42,364 nt of DNA from JAPXRI01 sp033813635 (GCA_033813635.1 JAPXRI010000024.1:1-42364), one strand, 5' to 3'; shown: positions 7,902-17,341, numbered from the stretch's first letter. Made by a program: numbers and translations. The notes: a model not told the origin generated them from the sequence alone.

Positions 7902-7945
7902 AAGAGCTATCTGATCTTCAAAAATCAGATAGCTCTTAGTTTTTA
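7902..7945 (+). terminator. terminator at the right end of the element
   Basis: A perfect 14-bp stem, AAGAGCTATCTGAT with ATCAGATAGCTCTT, has an 8-base loop and is followed by AGTTTTTA. It ends the repressor-DUF operon and insulates it from guaA. Confidence 0.9.
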
Positions 7946-7964
7946 TATTCAGAATAATTCAGAT

Positions 7965-7985
7965 GTTGCCAAAACGTTGCCAAAA
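7965..7985. repeat. tandem GTTGCCAAAA repeat, probable integrase arm sites
   Basis: GTTGCCAAAA occurs twice, at 7965-7974 and 7976-7985, with an 11-bp period (one helical turn). It lies about 60 bases inside the presumed attachment site. Short direct repeats near an element end are typical of arm-type binding sites for lambda-like integrases. Confidence 0.5.
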
Positions 7986-8041
7986 GCCTTTTTCGGAACT
8001 CAAAAATCCTTTATTTACGGGCTTTTTCGGCGTTTTTGACT

Positions 8042-9565
<1,524 letters not shown>

Positions 9566-9688
9566 AATCTTATCTTACCCTTTCCCTTTGAATGCTCTTA
9601 TTGTTGTTTTCGCGCGCCGGATTTATCCGCCGGGCGGGCAGAGAAGCTTAAATCCCTTGCCCGTTTGGCTAAAAAGATAAAACATAAA

Positions 9689-9704
9689 CCGCGAATTACC
9701 GCGG
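9689..9704 (-). terminator. weak hairpin after the ANTAR gene
   Basis: On the minus strand CCGCG-GTAATT-CGCGG is followed by TTTATGTTTTATC. It lies directly after the stop codon of the ANTAR regulator and probably ends that operon, although the stem is only 5 bp. Confidence 0.45.
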
Positions 9705-10298
9705 CTAGAACACGTAGGTTTTAAGAATCGATTCCGCGATTTCCTTTTTCGAGACCCGCATATCCATCGCCTGCTTTTCGATATGGTGGTGCGCCTGCGA
9801 CTCGGTCATTCCCAGGTACTCGATTAAAAGGCACTTCGCCCTGTCCACCAGGCGGATATCGTCTATCTTTTTGCGGAGGCTGTCGTTCTCGTTCTGCATG
9901 CGCCTGATTTTGTTGAAGGCGGCGTTGGCGAGCCTCACGGCGCTCCAGAGAATCGCCTTGTTGATCGGCTTTGAGACGGTGAAGACGCCGAAATTCTCGA
10001 GCTTTGCGGACACCTCGTCCGCGATCTCCGCCTTGACGATCAGAATCACCTGCGTCAGGCCGTGGGTGGCGACGTCGCAGGCGAGCCGGTCGCCGAACTC
10101 GTCCTTCAGCGGCGCGTTGATGATGCAGAGGTCGAAAGCCTGGGAGATGAGCATCCTGCGGGCCTCGCCCCCGTTCGCGGCCGTGGCGATTTTATCGTAT
10201 GTATTTTGAGAGAGCATCCCGGTCAGCGCCGAAAGACTGCCCTCGGTGCTTGATACAATCAAAACGCTGTCCGTACAAACCGCCTCCCCTCGTATCAA
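9705..10298 (-). CDS. ANTAR-domain RNA-binding antiterminator
   Basis: A 197-residue regulator with an N-terminal receiver-like domain (about 12-125) and a C-terminal ANTAR helix bundle (about 140-195, ending in the pattern A-x-x-H-I-E-K-x-A-M-D-M-R-x-S-K-K-E-I-A). ANTAR proteins bind paired hairpins in leader RNAs and prevent termination, often of nitrogen genes in Clostridia. The receiver has D-x-x-I-I-N-A-P where a D-x-x-x-x-D would be expected, so it may not be phosphorylated. The start is uncertain: the frame opens with TTG and a GGGGAGG lies inside the first codons. It is the last gene of the glutamate synthase-glnA operon and a natural candidate for control of the leader hairpins at 17205-17282 and 17478-17515. 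Confidence 0.85.
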   Translation of the reverse strand: MIRGEAVCTDSVLIVSSTEGSLSALTGMLSQNTYDKIATAANGGEARRMLISQAFDLCIINAPLKDEFGDRLACDVATHGLTQVILIVKAEIADEVSAKLENFGVFTVSKPINKAILWSAVRLANAAFNKIRRMQNENDSLRKKIDDIRLVDRAKCLLIEYLGMTESQAHHHIEKQAMDMRVSKKEIAESILKTYVF

Positions 10299-10335
10299 AG
10301 CCCCGCAAGCGGCAAATCAAATATAAAATGATACC

Positions 10336-10371
10336 GGCGTTGTGAAACTCTTTTTAAAGGGCCGCAACGCC
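10336..10371 (-). repeat. hairpin between glnA-like and ANTAR genes
   Basis: GGCGTTG (10336-10342) pairs with CAACGCC (10365-10371) in the 99-base gap between the two genes. There is no clear T run. It may be a processing site or a partial terminator that lowers ANTAR expression. Confidence 0.35.
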
Positions 10372-10397
10372 TGATATTTCATTGGTATTTTATTTAT

Positions 10398-11720
10398 CTA
10401 TATCGCGCGGAAATATCTCTCGTCGCAGAACTGCGCCTTGTTTCCGCAGGTCAGGTACTCGGAGGCCTCCGCCTTTTTCAGCGAGAGATACCTTGAGCGC
10501 AGCGCCGACGGAATCACCTTTTTTATCAGCTCGCTGTTCTCCGCGAGCGCGACGGCCTCGTCAAGGCTTTCCGGCAGCTTCTCGATGCTTTTCGTTAACT
10601 GCTCGGGCGCGGCGTTGAGGTTTACGTTGATAGGGTCCGCGAGCGCCATGCCGTTTTCGATTCCGTCGAGACCGGCGTGCAGTATCAGCGCGAACGCCAG
10701 GTAGGGGTTGATCGCCGGGTCCGGGGAGCGCAGCTCGAACCGCGCGCGTTCGCCCGTGACGGAGGGGACGCGGATCAGCTGAAAGCGGTTCAGAGGGGAC
10801 CAGGAGACGTATTTCGGCGCCTCGCAGCTGCCGAGCCGCTCGTAGGAATTGGCGACCGGGTTGAGGAACGCGGTGATTTCGGCGATGTGGGCCATCACGC
10901 CCGCGATGAAACTCTTCGCCTCCTCGCAGGGGGATTTCGAAAAGCCGTCGAACAGGTTTTTGTCGCCGCGGTAGAGGGACAGGCCGATTCTCAGCCCGTT
11001 GCCGCTCTTGTCGGGCAGGGGTTTGGGCATGAACGAGGCGTACAGCCCGTTGATGTTGGCGATCGCCTTGACGACGGATTTGAAATTGAGGAAATTGTCC
11101 GCCGCGGCGAGGGCGTCGTTGTATTTAAAGTCGATCTCGTTCTGGCCCGGGCCGCGCTCGTGCAGCGACCTCTCCGGGGCAAAGCCCATCTCCTCGAGGT
11201 TGAGGCAGATCTCCCGCCGGACGTTTTCGCCCCTGTCCAGCGGAGCGATGTCGCAGTAGCCGCCGTTGTCGAGGGTGATTTTTGTCGGCATGCCGTTCTC
11301 GTCGGTCTTGAACAGATAGAATTCGCAGGCCTCGCCGATTTTCGAGGAGAGCCCGAACTGCTTTAGGCGGGCTATTGCCTCCTTCAGCGCAAAGCGGGAA
11401 TCGCAGACGAACTGCGAACCGTCGGCGTGTTTAATGTCGCAAAGGAAGCGGATTACCTTGCCCTGGGACGGGCGCCAGGGCATCACCGACAGCGTGGAGG
11501 GGTCCGGGTAGAGCAGCAGGTCGTCGACGCCGCTGTCGTCGGAAAAGCCGTCGATCGACGAGCCGTCGAAGGAAAGGCCGTTTAGCACGGCTTCCTCGAA
11601 GCGGTCGGAGATCACCGAGATGTTTTTCAGCGTTCCGAGCACGTCGCAGAACGCCATGCGGATGAATTTAACGTCGTTTTCCCGAACAAATGCGATGATA
11701 TCCTTGACGCTGCTTGCCAT
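10398..11720 (-). CDS. type I glutamine synthetase-like protein with an altered active site
   Basis: A 440-residue GSI-family protein of normal length with AAAGGAGG before the start. It retains the beta-Grasp N-terminus, a C-E-F-Y-L-F stretch, the G-Q-N-E motif and the N-R-x-x-x-I-R-V-P and F-E-L-R-S-P-D-P-x-x-N-P-Y motifs. The usual G-S-G-M-H-x-H loop, whose first His binds the n2 metal ion in characterised enzymes, reads G-N-G-L-R-I-G here: both histidines are replaced (Arg and Gly). Synthesis of glutamine is therefore doubtful; a regulatory or other ligase role is possible. It sits between the glutamate synthase genes and the ANTAR regulator, while an apparently intact type III enzyme is encoded divergently. 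Confidence 0.88.
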   Translation of the reverse strand: MASSVKDIIAFVRENDVKFIRMAFCDVLGTLKNISVISDRFEEAVLNGLSFDGSSIDGFSDDSGVDDLLLYPDPSTLSVMPWRPSQGKVIRFLCDIKHADGSQFVCDSRFALKEAIARLKQFGLSSKIGEACEFYLFKTDENGMPTKITLDNGGYCDIAPLDRGENVRREICLNLEEMGFAPERSLHERGPGQNEIDFKYNDALAAADNFLNFKSVVKAIANINGLYASFMPKPLPDKSGNGLRIGLSLYRGDKNLFDGFSKSPCEEAKSFIAGVMAHIAEITAFLNPVANSYERLGSCEAPKYVSWSPLNRFQLIRVPSVTGERARFELRSPDPAINPYLAFALILHAGLDGIENGMALADPINVNLNAAPEQLTKSIEKLPESLDEAVALAENSELIKKVIPSALRSRYLSLKKAEASEYLTCGNKAQFCDERYFRAI

Positions 11721-11746
11721 CGGTAAAAAACCTCCTTTGAGCGGAT

Positions 11747-12463
11747 TTAATTCGCCGTGTAGATTCTCTTGTAGGGGTTTTTGGCGTTAGGTGTCAGCAC
11801 GCAAAAGCCATGATTTATTATATCACTAAAATACAAATTGAACAACTCGGAATATTCCTTCAACGGCGAAATTATTTCGTCCAGATCCCGCTCAGAGGCG
11901 ATCGAGGCGTTCACCTGCTCCGGCAGGTAGTCCGGGAGCGTGTCCTGGCGCAGGAAAATCTTCCCGCCGTGCATGCCGGTGCCGGTGAAGCGGGAGACGA
12001 GCTTCGAGGTGATGTCGAGGCCGAGCACGATTATTATGCCCCCTGCGAGGTACTCCCCGAGAAAGCTCCCGGTTCTGCCGCCGACGATGATCACCGGCTT
12101 TTTGTCCCTGTAGGCCTTCATATGGATGCCGGTGCGGTAGCCCGCGCTGCCGCGCACGTAGAGCCTGCCCCCGCGCATCGCGTAGCCAGCCGCGTCGCCC
12201 ACGCTGCCCCTGATGGCGATCAGGCCGTCGTTCATCGTGTCGCCTACTGCGTCCTGGGCGTTGCCGTTGACGAAGATCTCCGCGCCGTCGAGGTACGCGC
12301 CGAGGGCGTTGCCCGGGGTGCCGTTGATCGTCAGCCTGCCCGAGCTCCTGCCCGCGCCGATAAAGCGCTGGCCGAGGCAGTTGTCTATCTCGACGTCGCC
12401 CTCCGTCCGCCTTACCCTATCGTTGAGCTCCTGAAACAACATATTTTGAGCGTCAATTCTCAT
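11747..12463 (-). CDS. glutamate synthase GXGXG-domain subunit
   Basis: A 238-residue protein corresponding to the C-terminal beta-helix (GXGXG) domain of bacterial GltB, encoded separately as in archaeal-type glutamate synthases. Repeated G-x-x-x-G-x-x-M-x-G-G motifs run through residues 40-170. The domain is structural and helps hold the amidotransferase and synthase centres together. Near its end the chain has an unrelated helical tail. AAAGGAATG precedes the start. The gene lies between the oxidoreductase and the glnA-like gene. Confidence 0.88.
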   Translation of the reverse strand: MRIDAQNMLFQELNDRVRRTEGDVEIDNCLGQRFIGAGRSSGRLTINGTPGNALGAYLDGAEIFVNGNAQDAVGDTMNDGLIAIRGSVGDAAGYAMRGGRLYVRGSAGYRTGIHMKAYRDKKPVIIVGGRTGSFLGEYLAGGIIIVLGLDITSKLVSRFTGTGMHGGKIFLRQDTLPDYLPEQVNASIASERDLDEIISPLKEYSELFNLYFSDIINHGFCVLTPNAKNPYKRIYTAN

Positions 12464-12496
12464 TTTGGTCTCATTCCTTTCAAAGCCGGTGATTTG

Positions 12497-13720
12497 TTAA
12501 AGCTTCGATAGCTTCGCGGTGCGGTCCTCCCGGGAAAACGCCAGCAGGCTGGGCTGCTCGCAGATCAGTCCGAAGTCTATCGACGAGATCGGGACGCGGT
12601 CGCGGATAAGGCTCGTGTAGATGCCGGCGTTTTTAATGCCGCCGATCAGGATGAAGCCCTTCAGCAGGTCGTCTTGGTAGAACAGCTTTTTGTAGCCGTT
12701 TTTCCTCGAGGTATAGCACTCCCCGGTATAGCAGCCGGAGGTGGCGATGTGGAGTCCGAAAAAGCCGATGGAGTTCAGCGGCATCGCGTTGTTGAACTCG
12801 CGCTCGCCGCCAGCCATGTTGACTCCGGCGCACTCGCCCTCCATATACGCGATCGGCAGCAGCGCCAGCACCCGGCGCGAGCCGTAGGAGACGTCGTAGA
12901 CCTGCGCGCAGTCCCCCGCCGCGTAGACGTCCGGAACGCTCGTCTCGCCTTTTTCGTTGATGATTATCCCCCGGTCCACGTCGCCGCCGATGTCTTTGAC
13001 AAGGGCGGTGTTCGCCCTGACGCCGACGGCCAGAACCAGCAGGTCGAAGCCGACCACAGCGCCGCTTTTCAGGGCGGCGGTGTTTTCCTCAAAGCGCTCC
13101 ACGCTGTCCCCGAGGTAAAACTCCATGCCGCGGTCCTCCAGGTGCTTTTGCACGATCGCCGCGCCCTCCGCGTCCAGAATGCTGGAGAGGATCGTCGGCG
13201 CCAGGTCGACCACCGTGATCGACGCGCAGCGCCCGCTCACCCCTTCGGCGCATTTCAGCCCGATCAGGCCGCCGCCGATGATCAGCACCCGGGACTTGGG
13301 CGTCAGCGCCGCCTCCAGCGAGAGGGCGTCGTCCAGCGTCATGAAGGAGAATTTGTTTTTTACCTTTTCAAGGCCGTTCATCGGCGGGACGAACGGCGTT
13401 GAGCCGGTTCCGATAAGCAGCTTGTCGTAGGGGACCTCGCGGCCGTCCGAGCAGATGACCTTTTTGGCCGCGGCGTCGATTTTCTCGGCTCTGACCCCGG
13501 CGAGCAGCGTACAGTTGTTTTTTTCGTAGAAGTCGTCCGGGCGGTATTTCATCTTCTCCCGGGTAGTCTTGCCGAGCAGCAAGTACGAGATCAGCGGCCG
13601 GGAATAGGTGTGGAAGGGCTCCGCCGAAATGACCGTAATCTCCCCGGCCGTGTCGACGCTTCTGATCCCTTCCGCCGCCCCGATCCCCGCGGCGGAATTT
13701 CCGATAATGACATATTTCAT
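12497..13720 (-). CDS. FAD-dependent NAD(P)H oxidoreductase of the glutamate synthase operon
   Basis: A 407-residue pyridine nucleotide-disulfide-type flavoprotein. The N-terminal FAD Rossmann motif (V-I-I-G-N-S-A-A-G-I-G) is at residues 4-14, a second NAD(P)-binding G-G-G-L-I-G is near 150, and the FAD-binding Y-A-A-G-D-C-A is near 265. It lacks the redox-active CxxxxC of disulfide reductases, so it most likely passes electrons to the Fe-S protein encoded next and then to the synthase, in place of the GltD subunit. Close homologues act as NADH:rubredoxin or nitrite reductase-type modules. Confidence 0.85.
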   Translation of the reverse strand: MKYVIIGNSAAGIGAAEGIRSVDTAGEITVISAEPFHTYSRPLISYLLLGKTTREKMKYRPDDFYEKNNCTLLAGVRAEKIDAAAKKVICSDGREVPYDKLLIGTGSTPFVPPMNGLEKVKNKFSFMTLDDALSLEAALTPKSRVLIIGGGLIGLKCAEGVSGRCASITVVDLAPTILSSILDAEGAAIVQKHLEDRGMEFYLGDSVERFEENTAALKSGAVVGFDLLVLAVGVRANTALVKDIGGDVDRGIIINEKGETSVPDVYAAGDCAQVYDVSYGSRRVLALLPIAYMEGECAGVNMAGGEREFNNAMPLNSIGFFGLHIATSGCYTGECYTSRKNGYKKLFYQDDLLKGFILIGGIKNAGIYTSLIRDRVPISSIDFGLICEQPSLLAFSREDRTAKLSKL

Positions 13721-13789
13721 AATAGCTCAAGCCTCTCTTCATTCTCCGTCTGCATCAAACCAAAACTTCAGGTTTGTGGTGTGCCTGTC

Positions 13790-13844
13790 GAAGTTAAATT
13801 TGCTTTGAGCAAATCTAACCCTCTGTTCAGATACAAGTGCCGTT
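13790..13844 (-). pseudogene. duplicated fragment of the ferredoxin gene 3' end
   Basis: About 54 bases here match, with substitutions, the 3' end and stop region of the ferredoxin gene at 13866-13921: both read GAAG...ATTT(A/G)CTTT...ATCTAAC...ACAAG(C/T)GCCG. On the minus strand the copy would encode A-L-V-S-E-Q in place of A-L-V-F-E-E. A CCAAAACTTCA flank is also repeated (13760, 13854). It looks like a decayed partial tandem duplication and has no start of its own. Confidence 0.6.
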
Positions 13845-13890
13845 ATATCCCAGCCAAAACTTCACGAAGATATATTTACTTTACGCATAT

Positions 13891-14322
13891 CTAACTTTTT
13901 TCTTCAAACACAAGCGCCGCGTTGGGGCAGCCCCGGACGCAGGCGGGCGTACCCTCCCTCGTGCCGGTGCAGAGCTCGCATTTCTGAACCGCGCCGCGGT
14001 CGGAGGGGGAGATCGCGCCGTAGGGGCAGGCGACTATGCAGGTATAACAGCCTATGCATTTATCCTGGTTGATTTTTATCAGCCCGTCGGCCCGGGTGAG
14101 CGCGCCGGTTATGCAGCTTTTTACGCAGAGCGGCTCGGAGCAGTGCCGGCACGACACGGCGTAGCTGATCTCGTTGAGCTGCTCGAGGCGGATTTTCGGG
14201 TTGATTCTGACGTTCATCAGCGCGTAAGCCATGTCCTGCTCGCCCGTCCCGGCGAACGCGCAGTTGTATTCGCAGAGATGGCACGCAAGGCACCATTTTT
14301 CGTTGACGTATATTCGTTTCAT
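13891..14322 (-). CDS. four-cluster ferredoxin-like electron transfer subunit
   Basis: A 143-residue HycB/DmsB-like Fe-S protein with four cysteine groups (C-x2-C-x2-C-x3-C near 11-21, C-x2-C-x4-C-x3-C, C-x2-C-x2-C-x3-C and C-x2-C-x8-C-x3-C) able to bind four [4Fe-4S] clusters. It probably carries electrons between the flavoprotein encoded downstream and the glutamate synthase core. The start at 14322 has GAGG about 10 bases upstream; the frame is open further upstream but that part runs into a repeat element and is not coding-like. Confidence 0.88.
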   Translation of the reverse strand: MKRIYVNEKWCLACHLCEYNCAFAGTGEQDMAYALMNVRINPKIRLEQLNEISYAVSCRHCSEPLCVKSCITGALTRADGLIKINQDKCIGCYTCIVACPYGAISPSDRGAVQKCELCTGTREGTPACVRGCPNAALVFEEKS

Positions 14323-14413
14323 GACACTCATTCCTCGCTCGCAAAAATGATTCAGTATTTGCCGGGGATTGTAACGCGTTGTGAAACCGATGCGCGAAAA
14401 AATACGTAAGAGC

Positions 14414-14570
14414 GGGAGATAATTGCTGCCTTGCAGCAATTCCTTAAATTACCACCGAAGGCCTGAAAAACCGCGGTGTTCACCGTTTTAGCGGTGAACT
14501 GCGAGCCATCGTATATGGCGAGCAAGCGGTTTTTCCAGGGAGATAATTGCTGCCTCGCAGCAATTATCTC
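14414..14570. repeat. 157-bp structured repeat element inside the operon
   Basis: Two copies of a 28-bp sequence (GGGAGATAATTGCTGCCTYG plus GCAGCAATT overlapping) lie at 14414-14441 and 14538-14565. Each forms a hairpin; the second has a perfect 14-bp stem (14540-14553 with 14557-14570). Between them GAAAAACCGC (14465-14474) pairs with GCGGTTTTTC (14526-14535), enclosing two further hairpins (14478-14499, 8-bp stem; 14505-14519, 5-bp stem). The RNA or DNA would form a cloverleaf-like structure. It lies between the synthase core and the ferredoxin gene and resembles a small non-autonomous repeat. Confidence 0.65.
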
Positions 14571-16076
14571 TTACTCGCCCGCATGTTTGATGCCGAGGAT
14601 TTCAAGCTCTTTCTCGTTCAGGCCGATGCCCCTGAGCATCAGGCGGTTTCCCCTGAGGCTCTCGATGGAGTTGATGCCCATGCCGCCCATCATCTCCTTG
14701 ATCTCGTGCTCCCAGGCGCGGATCAGGTTGACAAGCCGCACGGCGCCCACGTCCGGGTTCAGCCGCTTGACAAGCTCGGGGTCCTGGGTGGCGATGCCCC
14801 AGTTGCATTTGCCGGAATGGCAGCTTCTGCAGAGGTGGCAGCCCAGCGCCAGCAGGGCTGCCGTGCCGATATATACGCAGTCCGCCCCGAGGGCGATCGC
14901 CTTGAACAGGTCGGCGCTGCTCCTAATGCTTCCGGCGGCGATCAGAGAGACCTCGTCCCGGATGCCCTCGTCCCGCAGGCGCTTGTCGACGCTCGCGAGG
15001 GCGAGCTCGATGGGGATGCCGACGTTGTCCCTGATCCGCGTCGGCGCGGCGCCGGTGCCGCCCCGGTAGCCGTCGATCGCGATGATGTCGGCCCCGCTGC
15101 GGGCGATGCCGCTGGCGATCGCGGCGACGTTGTGGACGGCCGCTATTTTCACGATGACCGGCTTTTTGTAGGCCGTCGCCTCTTTGAGGGAGTAGACCAG
15201 CTGGCGCAGGTCCTCGATGGAGTAGATGTCGTGGTGGGGGTAGGGGGAGAGGGCGTCGGCGCCCTCGGGGATCATCCGGGTGCGGGACACGTCGCCTACG
15301 ATCTTTTTGCCGGGCAGGTGCCCGCCGATGCCGGGCTTCGCGCCCTGGCCCATTTTGATCTCGATGGCGGCGCCGCTGTCCAGGTAGGCCTTGTGCACGC
15401 CGAAGCGGCCGGACGCCACCTGGACTATCGTGTTTTTGCCGTATTTGTAGAAGTCCTCGTGCAGGCCGCCCTCGCCGGTGTTGTAGTAGATGCCGAGCTC
15501 GGTGGCGGCGCGGGCAAGGGACTCGTGGGCGTTGTAGCTTATGGAGCCGTAGCTCATCGCGGAGAACATCACCGGGATCGATAGCTCAAGCTGGGGCGGG
15601 AGGTTGTCGATCAGCTTCCCGTCCTTGTCCCGGGCGATCTTCGAGGGCTTTTTGCCGAGGAAGACCTTCGTCTCCATCGGCTCGCGCAGGGAGTCTATCG
15701 AGGGGTTCGTCACCTGGGAGGCGTTTAGAAGCATCTTGTCGAAGTAGATCGGGTATTTCTCCGGATTGCCCATGCTGGACAGCAGCACGCCGCCCGTCGA
15801 GGCCTGCCGGTAGATCTCCTGAATCGTCTTTCCGTCCCAGTTGGCGTTTTCCTTGAACGTGTGGGGCGATTTAATGATTTTCAACGCCCTGGTGGGGCAG
15901 AGCATCACGCAGCGGTGGCAGTTGACGCATTTTAAGCTGTCTGCCAGCATGATGCCCTCGTTTTCCAGATAGCTGTGGACCTTGTTTGCGCACTGCCGCT
16001 CGCAGACTCTGCACTTGATGCAGCGCGCGGGGTCGCGGACAACTTCGTATTCGGGATAGATATCGTCAATCGGCAT
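14571..16076 (-). CDS. glutamate synthase core subunit (FMN, Fe-S), archaeal type
   Basis: A 501-residue protein that would make glutamate from 2-oxoglutarate and the ammonia delivered by the amidotransferase. The N-terminus carries a two-cluster ferredoxin domain (C-I-K-C-R-V-C-E-R-Q-C near 18-28 and C-V-N-C-H-R-C-V-M-L-C near 51-61). The FMN barrel includes G-G-T-G-A-A-P near 340, and the 3Fe-4S site C-H-L-C-R-S-C-H-x-G-K-C is near 420. It corresponds to the middle of bacterial GltB. Its start overlaps the amidotransferase gene by 11 bases, with GAGGTGAAT as Shine-Dalgarno. Confidence 0.93.
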   Translation of the reverse strand: MPIDDIYPEYEVVRDPARCIKCRVCERQCANKVHSYLENEGIMLADSLKCVNCHRCVMLCPTRALKIIKSPHTFKENANWDGKTIQEIYRQASTGGVLLSSMGNPEKYPIYFDKMLLNASQVTNPSIDSLREPMETKVFLGKKPSKIARDKDGKLIDNLPPQLELSIPVMFSAMSYGSISYNAHESLARAATELGIYYNTGEGGLHEDFYKYGKNTIVQVASGRFGVHKAYLDSGAAIEIKMGQGAKPGIGGHLPGKKIVGDVSRTRMIPEGADALSPYPHHDIYSIEDLRQLVYSLKEATAYKKPVIVKIAAVHNVAAIASGIARSGADIIAIDGYRGGTGAAPTRIRDNVGIPIELALASVDKRLRDEGIRDEVSLIAAGSIRSSADLFKAIALGADCVYIGTAALLALGCHLCRSCHSGKCNWGIATQDPELVKRLNPDVGAVRLVNLIRAWEHEIKEMMGGMGINSIESLRGNRLMLRGIGLNEKELEILGIKHAGE

Positions 16077-17166
16077 GTGTATTCACCTCGTCCAATACCG
16101 CGATCACGGGTTCGCCGCCCCGCGGCGCCCAAACCCTGTCGGGGCTCGGTTCAATTTTTCTGATCGCGGCTTCCTCGCTCGCGATGTAGAGCATATCGTC
16201 CTTCTCGGCCGCCACCATCGAGCGCAGCTTCAGCCGGTCGTTCAGCGCCATGATTCCGCCGGTGAAGCCCACGAGAATCGAGAACGGCCCGGTGATCAGA
16301 TAGGACGAAAAGACGTTGCGCAGATAGCTGAGCTTTTCGGCCTCCTCCGGAGGCAGGGTCTCGATCGTCTTCCAGAACGGGGCGGCGATCACGTTTGCCA
16401 CCTCCGGCAGCGTCAGCCCGACCCGCCGGTTCAGGTAATCTATAATGTAGGCGATGACCTCGGTGTCGGTCAGCAGCGTGCACTTGTAGCCGTGCATCTC
16501 TATCGCGCGGCGGTTGGCGTCGTACGACGAGATCTCGCCGTTGTGCACGACGGAGTAGTCCAGCAGCGAAAACGGGTGCGCGCCGCCCCACCAGCCCGGC
16601 GTGTTCGTCGGGTAGCGGCCGTGGGCGGTAAAGCAGTAGCCCTCGTACTCGTCGAGCCGGTAGAACCCGCCGATGTCCTCGGGGTAGCCGACGCCCTTGA
16701 ATACCCCCATGTTTTTGCCGCTGGAGAACATGTACGCTCCGTCGATGAGGGTGTTGACCTTCATCGTGAACCTGGCGGTGAACTCGGCCTCGTCGAGCTG
16801 GCTGTCCGCGAGCTTCGTCGGCAGCGGCGTGACGAAATAGCGCCAGATCAGCGGCTCGTCGGTCACCCGGGGCGTCTTTCGCGTCGGAATCTTTGAGAGG
16901 TTGATAATATCAAAATACTGTTCGAGCAGTGTTTCACAGTCCTTTTTCGCTTCGGAGCTCTGGTAGAAGATGTGAAAAGCGAAGAAATCCTTATATGAAG
17001 GATATATCCCGTAGGCGGCGAAGCCTCCGCCCAACCCGTTGCTCCGGTCCCGCATCACCGAAATGGACGAAATAATCCGGTCGCCGCTGATAAGCTTGCC
17101 TGATTTTGAGAAAATCCCGGATATCGCGCAGCCGGAGGGAATCCTGACGTCGCCTTCCCTAAGCAT
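16066..17166 (-). CDS. glutamate synthase class II amidotransferase subunit
   Basis: A 366-residue Ntn-type glutaminase domain equal to the N-terminus of GltB, encoded as its own gene. The likely nucleophile is Cys13 in P-S-G-C-A-I-S-G-I-F, so the first 12 residues would have to be removed to expose it, as with the propeptide of bacterial GltB. Further family motifs are G-R-Y-P-T-N-T-P-G-W-W-G-G-A-H-P and V-V-H-N-G-E-I-S-S-Y-D. First gene of the seven-gene operon, behind AAGGGGGG and a long structured leader. Confidence 0.92.
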   Translation of the reverse strand: MLREGDVRIPSGCAISGIFSKSGKLISGDRIISSISVMRDRSNGLGGGFAAYGIYPSYKDFFAFHIFYQSSEAKKDCETLLEQYFDIINLSKIPTRKTPRVTDEPLIWRYFVTPLPTKLADSQLDEAEFTARFTMKVNTLIDGAYMFSSGKNMGVFKGVGYPEDIGGFYRLDEYEGYCFTAHGRYPTNTPGWWGGAHPFSLLDYSVVHNGEISSYDANRRAIEMHGYKCTLLTDTEVIAYIIDYLNRRVGLTLPEVANVIAAPFWKTIETLPPEEAEKLSYLRNVFSSYLITGPFSILVGFTGGIMALNDRLKLRSMVAAEKDDMLYIASEEAAIRKIEPSPDRVWAPRGGEPVIAVLDEVNTHAD

Positions 17167-17204
17167 TGATGGCCCCCCTTTTGAAGTCTAAAGAGTATAA
17201 AGAG

Positions 17205-17282
17205 AAAGGCGCTCATTAAATAACCCGCGGACCGCACGCGCTTTAATGCGCGATCCTTGCAGACTATTTAATGAACGCCTTT
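17205..17282 (-). promoter_or_regulatory. long leader hairpin of the glutamate synthase operon
   Basis: AAAGGCGCTCATTAAATA (17205-17222) and TATTTAATGAACGCCTTT (17265-17282) form an 18-bp stem with one mismatch. Inside is a second hairpin, on the RNA strand CGCGC-ATTAAA-GCGCG with a six-base loop. It lies in the 5' leader between the promoter and the first gene, followed by a U-rich stretch. The form suits an attenuator or an ANTAR target; the loop lacks the G at position 4 expected of ANTAR sites. Confidence 0.6.
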
Positions 17283-17295
17283 GTCCTTTCCATTT

Positions 17296-17323
17296 ATTCT
17301 ACATGATTTTCGGCGTTTGTCAA
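17296..17323 (-). promoter_or_regulatory. promoter of the glutamate synthase operon
   Basis: On the minus strand TTGACA (17318-17323) and TAGAAT (17296-17301) are 16 bases apart. Transcription would start near 17288, just before the leader hairpin. Confidence 0.75.
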
Positions 17324-17341
17324 TAGCCCCGGACAAAAAAA

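Noticed and set aside
14547..15584. 345-residue plus-strand frame opposite the glutamate synthase core
   Set aside because: Antisense shadow of a clear gene in high-GC DNA, with composition typical of shadows and no family motifs.
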